NCBI RefSeq assembly: GCF_039535785.1
Contig: NZ_BAAAXV010000009.1
Span: 310,001 to 374,000, forward strand
DNA length: 64,000 nucleotides
Direction of reading: 5' to 3'
Origin: Nonomuraea helvata
Lineage (GTDB): Bacteria; Actinomycetota; Actinomycetes; Streptosporangiales; Streptosporangiaceae
Each line of letters opens with the position of its first letter. The stretch's first letter is position 1. The notes beneath the pieces are model-generated. The model saw only the letters and a program-made list of their open reading frames with translations, had not been told where the DNA came from and searched no databases. Of the stretch, positions 40,106-48,438 are shown in pieces. The position numbers and the translations under genes are program-made.

Positions 40106-40114
40106 GCGCGCGGC

Positions 40115-40699
40115 TCAGGACTCGTCGGCTGGGAGGGTGAAGAAGCGGACGTACACGGGGCGGGCGTCCGGTGGGGCGTCCTCTGCTGTGTGGCTGTGCC
40201 TGAGCAGCAGGGCGACGTACTCGTCGTAGAACGCGTTCAGCTCCTCCTTCGTCATGCGGGCCAGGCCCCTGGAGCCCTTGGCCCAGTCGGGGTCGGCGCG
40301 GTAGGCGGCGGGGAAGCGTTCCATCAGGGCGCGGTCCTCCTCGAAGCCGATCCGGTGGAACTCGGCCAGGACCGCGCGGTCCTCCGGCGGCAGCTGATCG
40401 GGGGTGGGGACGCGCATGTCTCTGGGGGTGGGGGCGCGGCGCCACCAGCGTTCGCGGCCGGACGAGCGCTCGGGGATCTCCTCGATGAAGCCGTACTTCT
40501 CGAGCTGCCGGAGATGGTAGCTCGTCGTGCCGGTCTTGGCGCCGAGCAGCTCCCCGAGGGTGGTCGAGGTGGCGGGGCCGTGGATGTTGAGGTGGGTCAG
40601 CATGCGGCGGCGCATCGGATGGGCCAGGGCCTTGAGCCGGCCCGGATCGTCGAGGATGAACGGCTCGTCGGCTTCCGGTCTCGGCTCCTCGTCCTTCAT
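40115..40699 (-). CDS. ArsR-like winged-helix regulator
   Basis: 194 residues. Residues 20-90 form a winged helix (RLKALAHPMRRRMLTHLNIHGPATSTTLGELLGAKTGTTSYHLRQL). A long C-terminal region with tryptophans and acidic residues follows. The start MKDEEPRPE has no well-spaced Shine-Dalgarno: GGAGG lies about 15 bases upstream. It is divergent from the alpha/beta hydrolase gene, with TCTGCAGA palindromes in between, so it likely regulates itself and that gene. Confidence 0.85.
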   Translation of the reverse strand: MKDEEPRPEADEPFILDDPGRLKALAHPMRRRMLTHLNIHGPATSTTLGELLGAKTGTTSYHLRQLEKYGFIEEIPERSSGRERWWRRAPTPRDMRVPTPDQLPPEDRAVLAEFHRIGFEEDRALMERFPAAYRADPDWAKGSRGLARMTKEELNAFYDEYVALLLRHSHTAEDAPPDARPVYVRFFTLPADES

Positions 40700-40728
40700 G
40701 AGGAGGAGGGTAGTCCTCCAGAACGATA

Positions 40729-40764
40729 TCTGCAGACTTCTGTTTGCCGAGAACTCTCTGCAGA
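40729..40764. promoter_or_regulatory. Paired TCTGCAGA palindromes
   Basis: The 8-base palindrome TCTGCAGA occurs at 40729-40736 and 40757-40764 within the 79-base divergent spacer, centres 28 bases apart. The second is extended to CTCTGCAGAG. This is a plausible operator pair for the ArsR-like regulator encoded next to it. Confidence 0.5.
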
Positions 40765-40778
40765 GTAAGTTCGGCGAT

Positions 40779-42200
40779 ATGCGAACGATTCTCGCGGTCC
40801 TCACCGCCCTCCTCTTGGCGCTCGCCCCTACCGCCGCCCTGGCCGTCGGTCCAGCTCGGGACGCGCCGATGGCCTTGCCCGACGATCTGAAGGCGAGCGA
40901 GGTGAGCTTCCGTGGCAGCGGCGGGCTACAGCTGCACGGAAGCGTGATCAGTCCGGTACGGGCCCGGAGCGGACGAGCCGGCGTCGTGCTGGTGCACGGC
41001 GCCGGCACCGGGACTAAGCGGGACAAGCTGCTGGCCGAGGCGGTGGCGTTCGCCCGGCAGGGGATGTCGGTGCTGGTCTACGACAAGCGCTCCGAGGGGT
41101 ACTCGCTGTTCCACCGGTCCTACTCGCAGCTGGCCGACGACGCGCTGGGAGCCGTGGGGACGCTCCGGCGGCAGGCCGGGGTCGATCCGTCGAAAGTCGG
41201 CATCTGGGGGCTCAGCGAGGGCGGATGGGTGGCGCCGCTCGCGGCGTCGCGCTCCGCTGACATCTCCTTCGTGATCGTCGTCGGCGCCAACGCGCTGCAC
41301 CCGCTGCGCCAGCAGACCTGGGCGGTGGCGGCCGGGCTGCGGAAGGCGGGAGTGCGGGGGTCGTTCGTCGACCGGGCCGAGCCCACCCTGTACCGGGTGA
41401 TCGCGGACGGCGGGATGTTCCCCGAGTCCTACTACGAACCTGAGCCGGTCATCGCGAGCGTGCGGCAGCCCGTGCTGGGGCTCTGGGGCGTGCACGACCT
41501 GCTGACGCCTCCCCGGGAGACGCCTCCCATCTTCGCCAGGGCCCTCGAGAGAGGCGGGAACCGGCACTACACGTTCCGGTTCTTCGCGGATGCCGATCAC
41601 GCTGCCCACCGGACGCCCGACGGCGGGGTCACGCGGCTGCCCGAGCTCGCTCCCGGCTATGCGGACCTGGTCGGCGACTGGGTGGGACAGGCGACCTCGG
41701 GACGGGCGCCGGTCGCGCAGGTGACGGGGCCCGCGCCGGTCCAGGCGGACGACTCGGTGGCGGTGCCGCCGGTCGCGTGGTGGGAGTCGGCCGGCGTTCA
41801 TGCCGCGGCGCTGGTGCTGTTCCTGGTCGCGTTCGCGGGGTATCCCGTGGTCGCCCTGGTGCGACGGGTCAGGCGCCGGGCCGGTGTACCGCCCGTCAAG
41901 GCGGCGCGGTGGGTCAGCGCGGGCGGACTCGTGACGGTGCTCGGCGGGTTCTCCTACCTGTTCTACGCGATCATGACGGGCGGCAAGCTGGCGGCTCCGG
42001 GGCCGCTGGTGGCGGGCAGGCCGCTGGTCTGGGTGGCGTTGCAGGCGATCGCGGTCGTGACGCTCGTGGCCGCCGCCATGACGGCGCTGAGGCTGCGGCG
42101 GGTGGCCGGGCGCGGCGAGCGGACGCGTCTGGGGATTCTCCTCGCCGGAGCCGCGGTGTTCCTACCGTGGGCCCTGTACTGGGGTCTGCTCCAACCTTGA
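40779..42200 (+). CDS. Alpha/beta hydrolase with C-terminal membrane domain
   Basis: 473 residues. A signal sequence or helix (1-22) precedes an alpha/beta hydrolase with HGAG, nucleophile S146 in GLSEGG, an aspartate in GVHDLLTP and a histidine in DADHAAH. From about residue 345 four transmembrane helices follow. The catalytic domain would face outside and be tethered to the membrane. The substrate is unknown. It is divergent from an ArsR-like regulator gene. There is only a weak ribosome-binding site. Confidence 0.8.
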   Translation: MRTILAVLTALLLALAPTAALAVGPARDAPMALPDDLKASEVSFRGSGGLQLHGSVISPVRARSGRAGVVLVHGAGTGTKRDKLLAEAVAFARQGMSVLVYDKRSEGYSLFHRSYSQLADDALGAVGTLRRQAGVDPSKVGIWGLSEGGWVAPLAASRSADISFVIVVGANALHPLRQQTWAVAAGLRKAGVRGSFVDRAEPTLYRVIADGGMFPESYYEPEPVIASVRQPVLGLWGVHDLLTPPRETPPIFARALERGGNRHYTFRFFADADHAAHRTPDGGVTRLPELAPGYADLVGDWVGQATSGRAPVAQVTGPAPVQADDSVAVPPVAWWESAGVHAAALVLFLVAFAGYPVVALVRRVRRRAGVPPVKAARWVSAGGLVTVLGGFSYLFYAIMTGGKLAAPGPLVAGRPLVWVALQAIAVVTLVAAAMTALRLRRVAGRGERTRLGILLAGAAVFLPWALYWGLLQP

Positions 42201-42293
42201 GCCTGGCGGGTTTGAAGAAATGGGGTGATTGGGGCCGGTGGGGCGGTACGGCCTTTATGCTGATGCGCGGATTCTGAGCCGCGGGGAGGCGCT
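42201..42293. other. Intergenic spacer before eccB
   Basis: 93 bases. GGGGAGG at 42282-42288 serves as the eccB ribosome-binding site. TTTATGCT near 42254 may be a -10 element. No inverted repeat of note was seen. Confidence 0.3.
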
Positions 42294-43709
42294 GTGCAGA
42301 CCAAGAAGGACCTCTATCAAGCTCACCGCTTGATGCAGCAGCGGCTCGGCATGGCGCTCTTGCAGGCCGAGCCCGACGTCCCGGAGTCTCCCATGCGGCG
42401 CCAGAACGTGGCCACGTTCGGTGGGATCCTGGTCGGGGTCCTTGTGCTGGCCGTGTTCGGGATCTGGGGGCTCGTGCGGCCGGGGAACGCCACCAAGTTG
42501 ACCGACCCAGGGCAGTTGCTGGTCGAGGAGGAGAGCGGCGCCACATTCGTCTACAGCCAGCAGCAGCAGCGGCTGCTGCCCGTGGCGAACTACGTGTCGG
42601 CGAGACTGGTGTTGGACGCCGGGCAGGTCACCACCCGGAGCGTGACGGCCGCCTCGCTCGCCGAGTTCGCGAGGGGGCCGCTCATCGGGATCTCCGGGGC
42701 GCCGGACTCACTGCCGGAGAAGAAGAAGCTGGTCAAGGCGCCGTGGTCGGTGTGCGTGACGGAAGGGCCCGACGGCGTCGGGGGGCGCAAGCCGTACACG
42801 ACGCTGGTCGGCGGGACCGACGTCGGAGGCAGGCCCGTGGGCGTGGACGCGATGGTGGTCTCCGACGGGCAGCAGAACTGGTTGATCTGGGGCAATCGTC
42901 GCATGCGCGTCAACGAGCACGGCGTCCGGGCGCTCAACGCCCAGCCCAGGAAGGTGCCGGTGGCCTGGCTGAACGCGCTGCCGGCCGGACACGACTTCAG
43001 GGGACCGAACATCGCGAACCGGGGCAGAAAGGTGCGGGCCAACGGCAAGGTCGCGGCGGTGGTGGGACAGGTGTTCACGGTCCCGGCTATGCCCGGCACG
43101 GCGGCGCGGTGGTATGTGCTGCTCAACGACGGCTTGGCGCCCATCTCCGCTGTCCAGGCCAGGCTGCTGCTGGAGGACCCGGCCAGCAAGACGGCGTACG
43201 GCAACCGCCCGGTGCAGGCCATCCAGATCGACGCCGCGTCGGCCAACGCCTCGCCCTCGCGCCAGAACGTCATGGACACCAGCCTGCCCACCACCATGCC
43301 CAAGGTGATCAACGTGTCCGGTTCGGCACCGCTGTGCACCGTGTATCCGAACACGGCGTCCGGCTCGGTCGTGACGAACATCACGGTCGGCAGCAGGATC
43401 GCGATTCCGACGCCGTCGAGCTCAGGCGTACAGGACCGCTACGACCAGGTGCTGCTCCCGCCGGGCAGCGCCGTGGTGGCCGGGGTGCTGCCCGGCGAGG
43501 GCCAGCTGAACGCGGCGGCGAGCACGCTGTCGCTGATCACCGACCAGGGGGTGCGTTATCCGATCCCGTCGGCCGACGTGCTGGCGAAGCTCGGCTACGA
43601 CGCCGCGGACATCGCGCCCGTGCCGGCGAGCATCATGCACGCGATCCCGCAGGGACCGGCGCTCGACCCGGTCGCGGCCAGGGCGCCGTTGACCGTCAGC
43701 GGCCGGTAA
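42294..43709 (+). CDS. eccB: T7SS core component EccB
   Basis: 471 residues from GTG. The N-terminus QTKKDLYQAHRLMQQRLGMALLQ, one transmembrane helix (about 41-61) and a large extracytoplasmic repeat domain with two cysteines (SVCVTEG, PLCTVYP) are characteristic of EccB. In mycobacteria EccB belongs to the EccBCDE membrane complex and projects into the periplasm. Length is normal. First gene of the T7SS island. Confidence 0.93.
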   Translation: MQTKKDLYQAHRLMQQRLGMALLQAEPDVPESPMRRQNVATFGGILVGVLVLAVFGIWGLVRPGNATKLTDPGQLLVEEESGATFVYSQQQQRLLPVANYVSARLVLDAGQVTTRSVTAASLAEFARGPLIGISGAPDSLPEKKKLVKAPWSVCVTEGPDGVGGRKPYTTLVGGTDVGGRPVGVDAMVVSDGQQNWLIWGNRRMRVNEHGVRALNAQPRKVPVAWLNALPAGHDFRGPNIANRGRKVRANGKVAAVVGQVFTVPAMPGTAARWYVLLNDGLAPISAVQARLLLEDPASKTAYGNRPVQAIQIDAASANASPSRQNVMDTSLPTTMPKVINVSGSAPLCTVYPNTASGSVVTNITVGSRIAIPTPSSSGVQDRYDQVLLPPGSAVVAGVLPGEGQLNAAASTLSLITDQGVRYPIPSADVLAKLGYDAADIAPVPASIMHAIPQGPALDPVAARAPLTVSGR

Positions 43710-43718
43710 GGGCGCCGA

Positions 43719-44540
43719 TCACCAGCCGACCTCAGGCATGATCGAGGGCTGCTTGAACTGGCCGGTGTCGAGACCGCTCTGCGGGTCGTCGATGATGTCC
43801 AACTTCGCGGAGTCCCACATGGCCTTCGCCTCCAGCATCTTCGGCTTCTCGACCTTCACGGGGTCCACGAACGGAAGATCCTTGGCGATCTGGTTGAGAG
43901 CCACGCCTGCGGCTGCGATGATCGCGCTGGCTTTTATGACGCCACGCGAGTGCTGCTGGACCACCTTGGAAACGGTCTCGTGCAGTTTCACCACCTGGCT
44001 GATCGCCTGTGGCTCCACACCCAGACCGATCGCCGTCGACCGCATGTAAACCACCCAAGCGGCCAGCCCCGCCAAAATGACGGCGATGGCGTAGAAGAAC
44101 ATCGTCAGCGCGAAGTACACGGCGGCCGAGCACTTGAGGGTGTTCCCGCACGCGGTCCTGTTGTTGTCGAGCTTCTGCAGATTGGCATCGAGCTCTTTGA
44201 CCTTCTCCAGGAACGAGTCGTACGCGCGCCCCAGCCACTCCTCGGACTCACCGATCTGCCTGCTCAGCCGCTGCAACTCGTTACGCAGATAGGCCAGGTC
44301 GCTGACGCCGCTCGCGTGCACCGCCGGAGCGGTCTTCGCCGTCGGACCGTATTTCGGCCCCGCATCGACCGGGGTTTCGTTGAGCCACTGCTGAGCCGCC
44401 CGATGTTGTTCCGCCGAGTCCCCGACGGCCATCAACAACATCCCTACGAGCGGAGCCGCGTACGGGAGCACGTATGTCGCCCCTGACGCGATCAGCTTCG
44501 CCTGGAGCATCCATTCTTGAGCTTCTTCGTAGGGCGCCAT
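43719..44540 (-). CDS. T7SS-island membrane protein with WXG-like motif
   Basis: 273 residues from ATG 44540, with GAGGGAG upstream and seven bases after the previous stop. Segments about 20-40 and 139-166 are hydrophobic. Residues 82-125 are helical and contain EEWLGRAYDSF, a W-x-G near a predicted turn as in WXG100 proteins. The C-terminal part is helical with VDPVKVEKPKML. No family is recognised. It pairs with the upstream PQ-repeat substrate gene and may be its partner, chaperone or membrane receptor. Confidence 0.75.
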   Translation of the reverse strand: MAPYEEAQEWMLQAKLIASGATYVLPYAAPLVGMLLMAVGDSAEQHRAAQQWLNETPVDAGPKYGPTAKTAPAVHASGVSDLAYLRNELQRLSRQIGESEEWLGRAYDSFLEKVKELDANLQKLDNNRTACGNTLKCSAAVYFALTMFFYAIAVILAGLAAWVVYMRSTAIGLGVEPQAISQVVKLHETVSKVVQQHSRGVIKASAIIAAAGVALNQIAKDLPFVDPVKVEKPKMLEAKAMWDSAKLDIIDDPQSGLDTGQFKQPSIMPEVGW

Positions 44541-44547
44541 CGCTCCC

Positions 44548-45624
44548 TCATACCTCCTTGCCGAGCACCGCCGGAGTGGCGTCCTCGTCCGCTCCCCACA
44601 CGCCCTCTTCCTCACCCACGTGCGGGCCGCGCTCGCGGTCCTTGTCGTCCTTGCTGCCCGCCGCGCCGCCCATGCCGCCCGGTGGGTAAATCGGCGTCCC
44701 CGTGTTCAGAGCACGTGCGATGCTCCCCGGTGCGCCGACACCCGCCGTACCAGCGGCGGGACCCCCGACGTTGCTTTCGGGGTAGCTGACCGTCGTGCGT
44801 GGAATGGCGGCGCGCGGGTCGATCTGGGAGATGTCAGGAGTGCGGATCTGCGGTGCGGTGGAAGTGGGCAGATGGGGGTCAACGCTCTGCAGATCGGTCT
44901 TGGGCTGGTTCAGGTTAGGGGTGGTCAGATCCGGCTGCTGCAGATCCGGCTGCTGCAGATTCGGCTGCTGCAGATTCGGCTGCTCCAGGTTCGGCTGCTG
45001 GAGATCGGGCTGGTCCACGTTGGGCTGCGGGATGTCGGGCTGCTCCGGCTGCTTCACGTCGGGCTGCGGAATGTCCGGCTGCTTCAGGTCGTCCGGCGAC
45101 GGCTTGTCGACCTTGAAGTCATCGGGGTCGATGCCGTTCTTGCCGAGGTTGCCCAGACCGGCATTCGACGGCATCTTGCCGAGCTTGCTCGGGTCGCCGA
45201 AACCGGTGTTGTTGAACTTCGGCGTCTTGAAGGAGCTGTTCTGGCTGCCCTTCTTCGCGGCCTTGCTGGCCTCCTCGGCCGTCTCGGTGTTGTCGGCCGC
45301 GGTCTTGAGCGCCTGCTTCCACGACTCGAGCACCTCCCTGCCCTGCTTCAGGGCGTCGGCCGCGGCGTCGCGCGCCGAGCGGTGGGTGACGTTGAGACCG
45401 CCGCCGAACACGCCGAACGTCAGCGTGTGCATATCGATGGCCCGGGTCTTCTCGCTCAGGTGCGTGAGGTCCTGGCCGTAGCTCGCCACGTTCGTCCCCA
45501 GCGTCCTGACGCTGGAGTGCCGCATCTTGAAGTTGCGGTCGACGGACTTCGGGTCGGTGCTGCCGAGACCGCCGGCGCCGACGAGGCCCGCGAACGGGTC
45601 GCTGGACGAGGATGAGTTGGACAC
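44548..45624 (-). CDS. Putative T7SS substrate with PQ-rich repeats
   Basis: 358 residues from GTG 45624, preceded by AAGGGGG. The N-terminal ~120 residues are helical and WXG/PPE-like in size. Residues about 180-240 consist of pentapeptide repeats of the form LQQPD or LQQPN. The protein ends GVWGADEDATPAVLGKEV, an acidic tail with a tryptophan that recalls tails of other products of the island. There is no signal peptide. T7SS export is inferred from size, tail and location. Confidence 0.72.
   Translation of the reverse strand: MSNSSSSSDPFAGLVGAGGLGSTDPKSVDRNFKMRHSSVRTLGTNVASYGQDLTHLSEKTRAIDMHTLTFGVFGGGLNVTHRSARDAAADALKQGREVLESWKQALKTAADNTETAEEASKAAKKGSQNSSFKTPKFNNTGFGDPSKLGKMPSNAGLGNLGKNGIDPDDFKVDKPSPDDLKQPDIPQPDVKQPEQPDIPQPNVDQPDLQQPNLEQPNLQQPNLQQPDLQQPDLTTPNLNQPKTDLQSVDPHLPTSTAPQIRTPDISQIDPRAAIPRTTVSYPESNVGGPAAGTAGVGAPGSIARALNTGTPIYPPGGMGGAAGSKDDKDRERGPHVGEEEGVWGADEDATPAVLGKEV
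44901..45090. repeat. In-frame 15-base tandem repeats
   Basis: Units like CTGCTGCAGATCCGG recur about ten times with variation, each encoding a five-residue LQQPD/N-type repeat in the leftward substrate gene. Conservation at DNA level suggests recent slippage or unequal recombination. Confidence 0.75.
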
Positions 45625-45880
45625 ATGCCCCCCTTGTCGCGTCGGTCCCATAGGTTACGCCAGCCACGTCTGGCCCGTACAGGCAATACGGGCGCTCGAC
45701 ACCCATCCGGAGCAAGGCCCCAAACCCCTGTATCCCGGTAATAGGTCCACGATCCATCCCGAAGATGTGGAAAATTAACTCGATCACGTGCGACCCTAGG
45801 GACCGATGTTCACTAATGTGACCAAATAGGCCGACATCAGCTGTCGGCTGGAGTCAGCCGACTAGCAAGGGAGGGACTCT
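45625..45880. promoter_or_regulatory. Divergent T7SS promoter region
   Basis: 256 bases between the leftward PQ-repeat gene and the first rightward WXG100 gene. The right half is comparatively AT-rich (CTAATGTGACCAAATAGG near 45813-45830), suggesting a rightward promoter. It then carries the three-arm inverted repeat described separately. AAGGGAGGGA at 45868-45877 is the WXG100 ribosome-binding site. Confidence 0.5.
45830..45862 (+). promoter_or_regulatory. Three-arm alternating inverted repeat in WXG100 leader
   Basis: GCCGACA (45830-45836) can pair with TGTCGGC (45842-45848). The overlapping GTCGGCT (45843-45849) can instead pair with AGCCGAC (45856-45862). The two hairpins exclude each other and end 18 bases before the start codon, next to the ribosome-binding site. 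Either a switchable RNA leader or three GCCGAC half-sites for a DNA-binding protein. Confidence 0.45.
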
Positions 45881-46216
45881 GTGGGGGCAGAACCGCAGAC
45901 TCAAGTAAGTGAAGCCGATCTCAAGGCCGCGATCACCCTCATCGAGGACGCGGCCGAGCGCCTGCGCGGCATCCAGCTGAACCTGGACCAGGCCGGCGTC
46001 TCACTCAAGCACCACTGGGTCGGCCAGTCCGAGGCCGCGTTCGACGCCGTGCACAGGAAGTGGCACGAGCGCATGGACGTCGTCCTCGGCAGCCTGCGCC
46101 GTCTGGCCGAGAACATCGGGACGAGCAACACGAACTACGCCTCCTTCAACCAGGAGCGGACCGAGGCCATCAACCAGATCGCCAACCTGATCAACGCCGG
46201 GCCGCTGACGCGCTGA
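45881..46216 (+). CDS. WXG100-like T7SS protein 1
   Basis: 111 residues from GTG. Two helices joined by a turn with HHWVGQSEAAFDAVHRKW, a classic W-x-G context. Slightly longer than typical 100-residue Esx proteins. There is no YxxxD/E near the C-terminus, so it may leave the cell as a partner of a protein that has one. It heads a rightward run of six genes. Confidence 0.88.
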   Translation: MGAEPQTQVSEADLKAAITLIEDAAERLRGIQLNLDQAGVSLKHHWVGQSEAAFDAVHRKWHERMDVVLGSLRRLAENIGTSNTNYASFNQERTEAINQIANLINAGPLTR

Positions 46217-46266
46217 CCAGCGCCGTACCAGTGACAAGGACCAGCTAGCAGCAAGGGGAGGCCGCT

Positions 46267-46578
46267 GTGCCCGCGAAAGACACATTCGATATCACAAAGG
46301 TCAACTTCGCCGGCCTCGGCGAGGGTGAGGACGCCTTCGCCAGGGCGTTCAACGACATGGTCACCACCCTGGACAACCTGGAGCGGGACCTGCTGACCAA
46401 GAGCGCAATCTGGCAGGGCCAGACGAAGACCGTCTTCGACGAGGTCCGTGAGCTCTGGAAGCGTGAGGCCAGGGACATGTCGCAGTTCATCGACCTGATG
46501 AAGAAGAACATCAACATCACGAACCTGAACATGCAGCAGGTCGAGAAGATCAACTCCCAGATCTTCGACGGAAAGTAA
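46267..46578 (+). CDS. WXG100-like T7SS protein 2
   Basis: 103 residues from GTG, 50 bases after the previous gene. SAIWQGQTKTVFDEV carries the W-x-G turn between two helices. Size matches EsxA/EsxB. No YxxxD/E export signal. Likely an Esx-type dimer partner with protein 1 or with the following gene product. Confidence 0.87.
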   Translation: MPAKDTFDITKVNFAGLGEGEDAFARAFNDMVTTLDNLERDLLTKSAIWQGQTKTVFDEVRELWKREARDMSQFIDLMKKNINITNLNMQQVEKINSQIFDGK

Positions 46579-46624
46579 CGCAGGCGGAGGGCGATACCGC
46601 CGGCCCTGACAGCGAAGGGGGAGC

Positions 46625-46987
46625 ATGGGCGCGGACCGTGGAGTAGATCTCAGCAGGAGAGCGATCAAGACCGCCAGGACCGACCTGGAAGAGGCCCTCG
46701 TGCTCCTGAACCCCGATCTCAAGAAAGGCGACGAAGCCACGTCCGCCTTCAAGGAGACGGGACCGGTAGGCCAGCTGCGCAACGACCCCGAGGCGTTGAG
46801 CGGCTTCTGGCCGGCGGCCACCGGGTTCCAGTCGAGCGCCAACAACGGCATCGCCCACGTCACCAGCTCCTACGACAACGTGGTCAGGCAGGTGCAGAGC
46901 GTCCGCCACCTCCTCAAGCAGGCGATGGACAACTACGACCGCGAGGAGCACGACAGCGAGGGGCGTTCCGGGCAGGCGAAGATCTGA
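46625..46987 (+). CDS. WXG100-like T7SS protein 3 with YxxxE motif
   Basis: 120 residues. Mostly helical with GFWPAATGFQ near the midpoint instead of a strict W-x-G. The C-terminal MDNYDREEHDSE contains YDREE, a match to the T7SS YxxxD/E export motif. It could be the signal-bearing half of a heterodimer. Its TGA overlaps the next ATG by one base (TGATG). Confidence 0.8.
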   Translation: MGADRGVDLSRRAIKTARTDLEEALVLLNPDLKKGDEATSAFKETGPVGQLRNDPEALSGFWPAATGFQSSANNGIAHVTSSYDNVVRQVQSVRHLLKQAMDNYDREEHDSEGRSGQAKI

Positions 46988-48438
46988 TGGCCGAGTACCA
47001 GGGAACGATCAGGCAAACGATCGACACCTCGGAGTTCGACGGCGCGACGCTCAAGGTGCTCGGGGACACCCTGTCGAAGAACAAGCCCGAGCTGCTGCGC
47101 AGCGCGGCGGGTGAGCTCCTCAGCGCCAAACAGCGCCTCGACAATCTGGTTGAGGTGCTCGACAAGCACCTCAAGGAGCTGGACAAGCACTGGACGGCGG
47201 GTGAGGACGCCAAGACGGTCAAGTCCTCGATGCGCAGGCTGCGCAAGGCTGCCGCGGACGTGTCCACCACGATCAGCGACACGCCCGTCAACGCCAAACA
47301 GTGCCCCACCAACCCGTCCGGCGTCGCCCCCGCCCTCCTCCTGCACGCCCACACGCTGGCGGCCTTCAGCGGCAAGAACCTGCCCGAGGCCCCCGACCGG
47401 GATGTCTCATTCCTGGAGGGCGCCTTCCAGGGAGGGGCGGCAGGGGCCGCGGGTGGCGGCCTCGTCGGCTCTCTGTTCGCCGGTGTCGGCGCCGCGCCCG
47501 GAGCGGTGATCGGAGCCGTCGTGGGTACGATCGCCGGCGGCGTCTCCTCGCTCTTCACCGATGGCCCCTTCCAGAACCTCATCGGTGACTCCAAGGAGGA
47601 GAAGGACAGGAAGGCGGCGAAGGAGCACATCCGGCTCCTCACCGAGGCCACCAAGGCGGACAACGACGCGTTCCCCGCCGAGCTCAGGACCGAGATCCCC
47701 CAGTTCGGGGACCTCGCCCCGCACCTTCCCAACTCGCCGTACAACGGTGGCAACGGGTTCAACGGCGCCGTGCCCGCAGGCTTCAACCAGCCGTACAACC
47801 CGGGCGACCCCGGCCTTGACGGGTTCAAGCCCGGCCAGGACGGCCTGTTCGACCCGAACGCGCACAAGATCCCCGGCCTCGACAAGACGAGCCCGGTGAG
47901 CACGTTCCCCGACGGCTCGGACATCGGGGCAGGCGCAGGTGTCGGTGCGGACGGGACGAACGGCCAGGACGTCAACGCTCCCGGCATGAACGCTCCCTCC
48001 GTCCCTGACGCCAACGCCAACGCCAACGCGAATCCGAACGCGAACGCGAACCCAGACAGCTCCCAGGTTCCGAACACGGGCAGCCCGAAAACGTCGCTGG
48101 CCGGGATTCCCGACCCGTCCCAGTTCCACACCACCACCCCCACCACCACCGTCACCAACCCGCCCGGCGACACCACCGGCATCGGCCACCCGTACGGCGG
48201 AGGAGGAGGCGGCTTCGGCATCGCGAGCCAGGGCAACACCGCGGCCGCGGCCGGCCTGCGCGGCTTGGGCAACGGGTCCCCCCTGCTCCAGGGGTTGCCG
48301 CTGTCCGGAGCGCGGAATCGTGAGGAAGAGCGGGAGCAGGAGCGGAGAACGTACGTGTGGGACGACGAAGACTATTTCCGCAGCGACGAGCCGACCACGA
48401 ACTCCCACATCCGCGGTGAATCGAAAGGCAAGGCATGA
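46987..48438 (+). CDS. Long T7SS substrate with glycine-rich core and acidic tail
   Basis: 483 residues. Residues 1-130 are helical and WXG/PPE-like (LDKHWTAGEDAKTVKSSM). A glycine/alanine-rich hydrophobic stretch covers about 144-190, a low-complexity proline/asparagine region (NANANPNANANPD) follows, and the C-terminus contains RTYVWDDEDYFRSDEP. There is no signal peptide. The pattern fits a T7SS effector or surface protein; the hydrophobic glycine stretch could insert into membranes. Exact function unknown. Confidence 0.78.
   Translation: MAEYQGTIRQTIDTSEFDGATLKVLGDTLSKNKPELLRSAAGELLSAKQRLDNLVEVLDKHLKELDKHWTAGEDAKTVKSSMRRLRKAAADVSTTISDTPVNAKQCPTNPSGVAPALLLHAHTLAAFSGKNLPEAPDRDVSFLEGAFQGGAAGAAGGGLVGSLFAGVGAAPGAVIGAVVGTIAGGVSSLFTDGPFQNLIGDSKEEKDRKAAKEHIRLLTEATKADNDAFPAELRTEIPQFGDLAPHLPNSPYNGGNGFNGAVPAGFNQPYNPGDPGLDGFKPGQDGLFDPNAHKIPGLDKTSPVSTFPDGSDIGAGAGVGADGTNGQDVNAPGMNAPSVPDANANANANPNANANPDSSQVPNTGSPKTSLAGIPDPSQFHTTTPTTTVTNPPGDTTGIGHPYGGGGGGFGIASQGNTAAAAGLRGLGNGSPLLQGLPLSGARNREEEREQERRTYVWDDEDYFRSDEPTTNSHIRGESKGKA
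48010..48060. repeat. Low-complexity Asn-Ala-Pro coding repeat
   Basis: Short AACGCC/AACGCG units encode DANANANANPNANANPDS within the long substrate. In-frame low-complexity repeat, not a CRISPR or transposon end. Confidence 0.7.

Noticed and set aside
43719..44540. Assignment of the 273-residue membrane protein as EccE
   Set aside because: EccE has two N-terminal helices and a larger periplasmic domain; this protein has a mid-protein helix and a WXG-like motif instead.
44901..45090. Possible CRISPR-like repeat array
   Set aside because: Units are 15 bases, contiguous, in frame and encode LQQPD-type peptide repeats, with no spacers and no cas genes.
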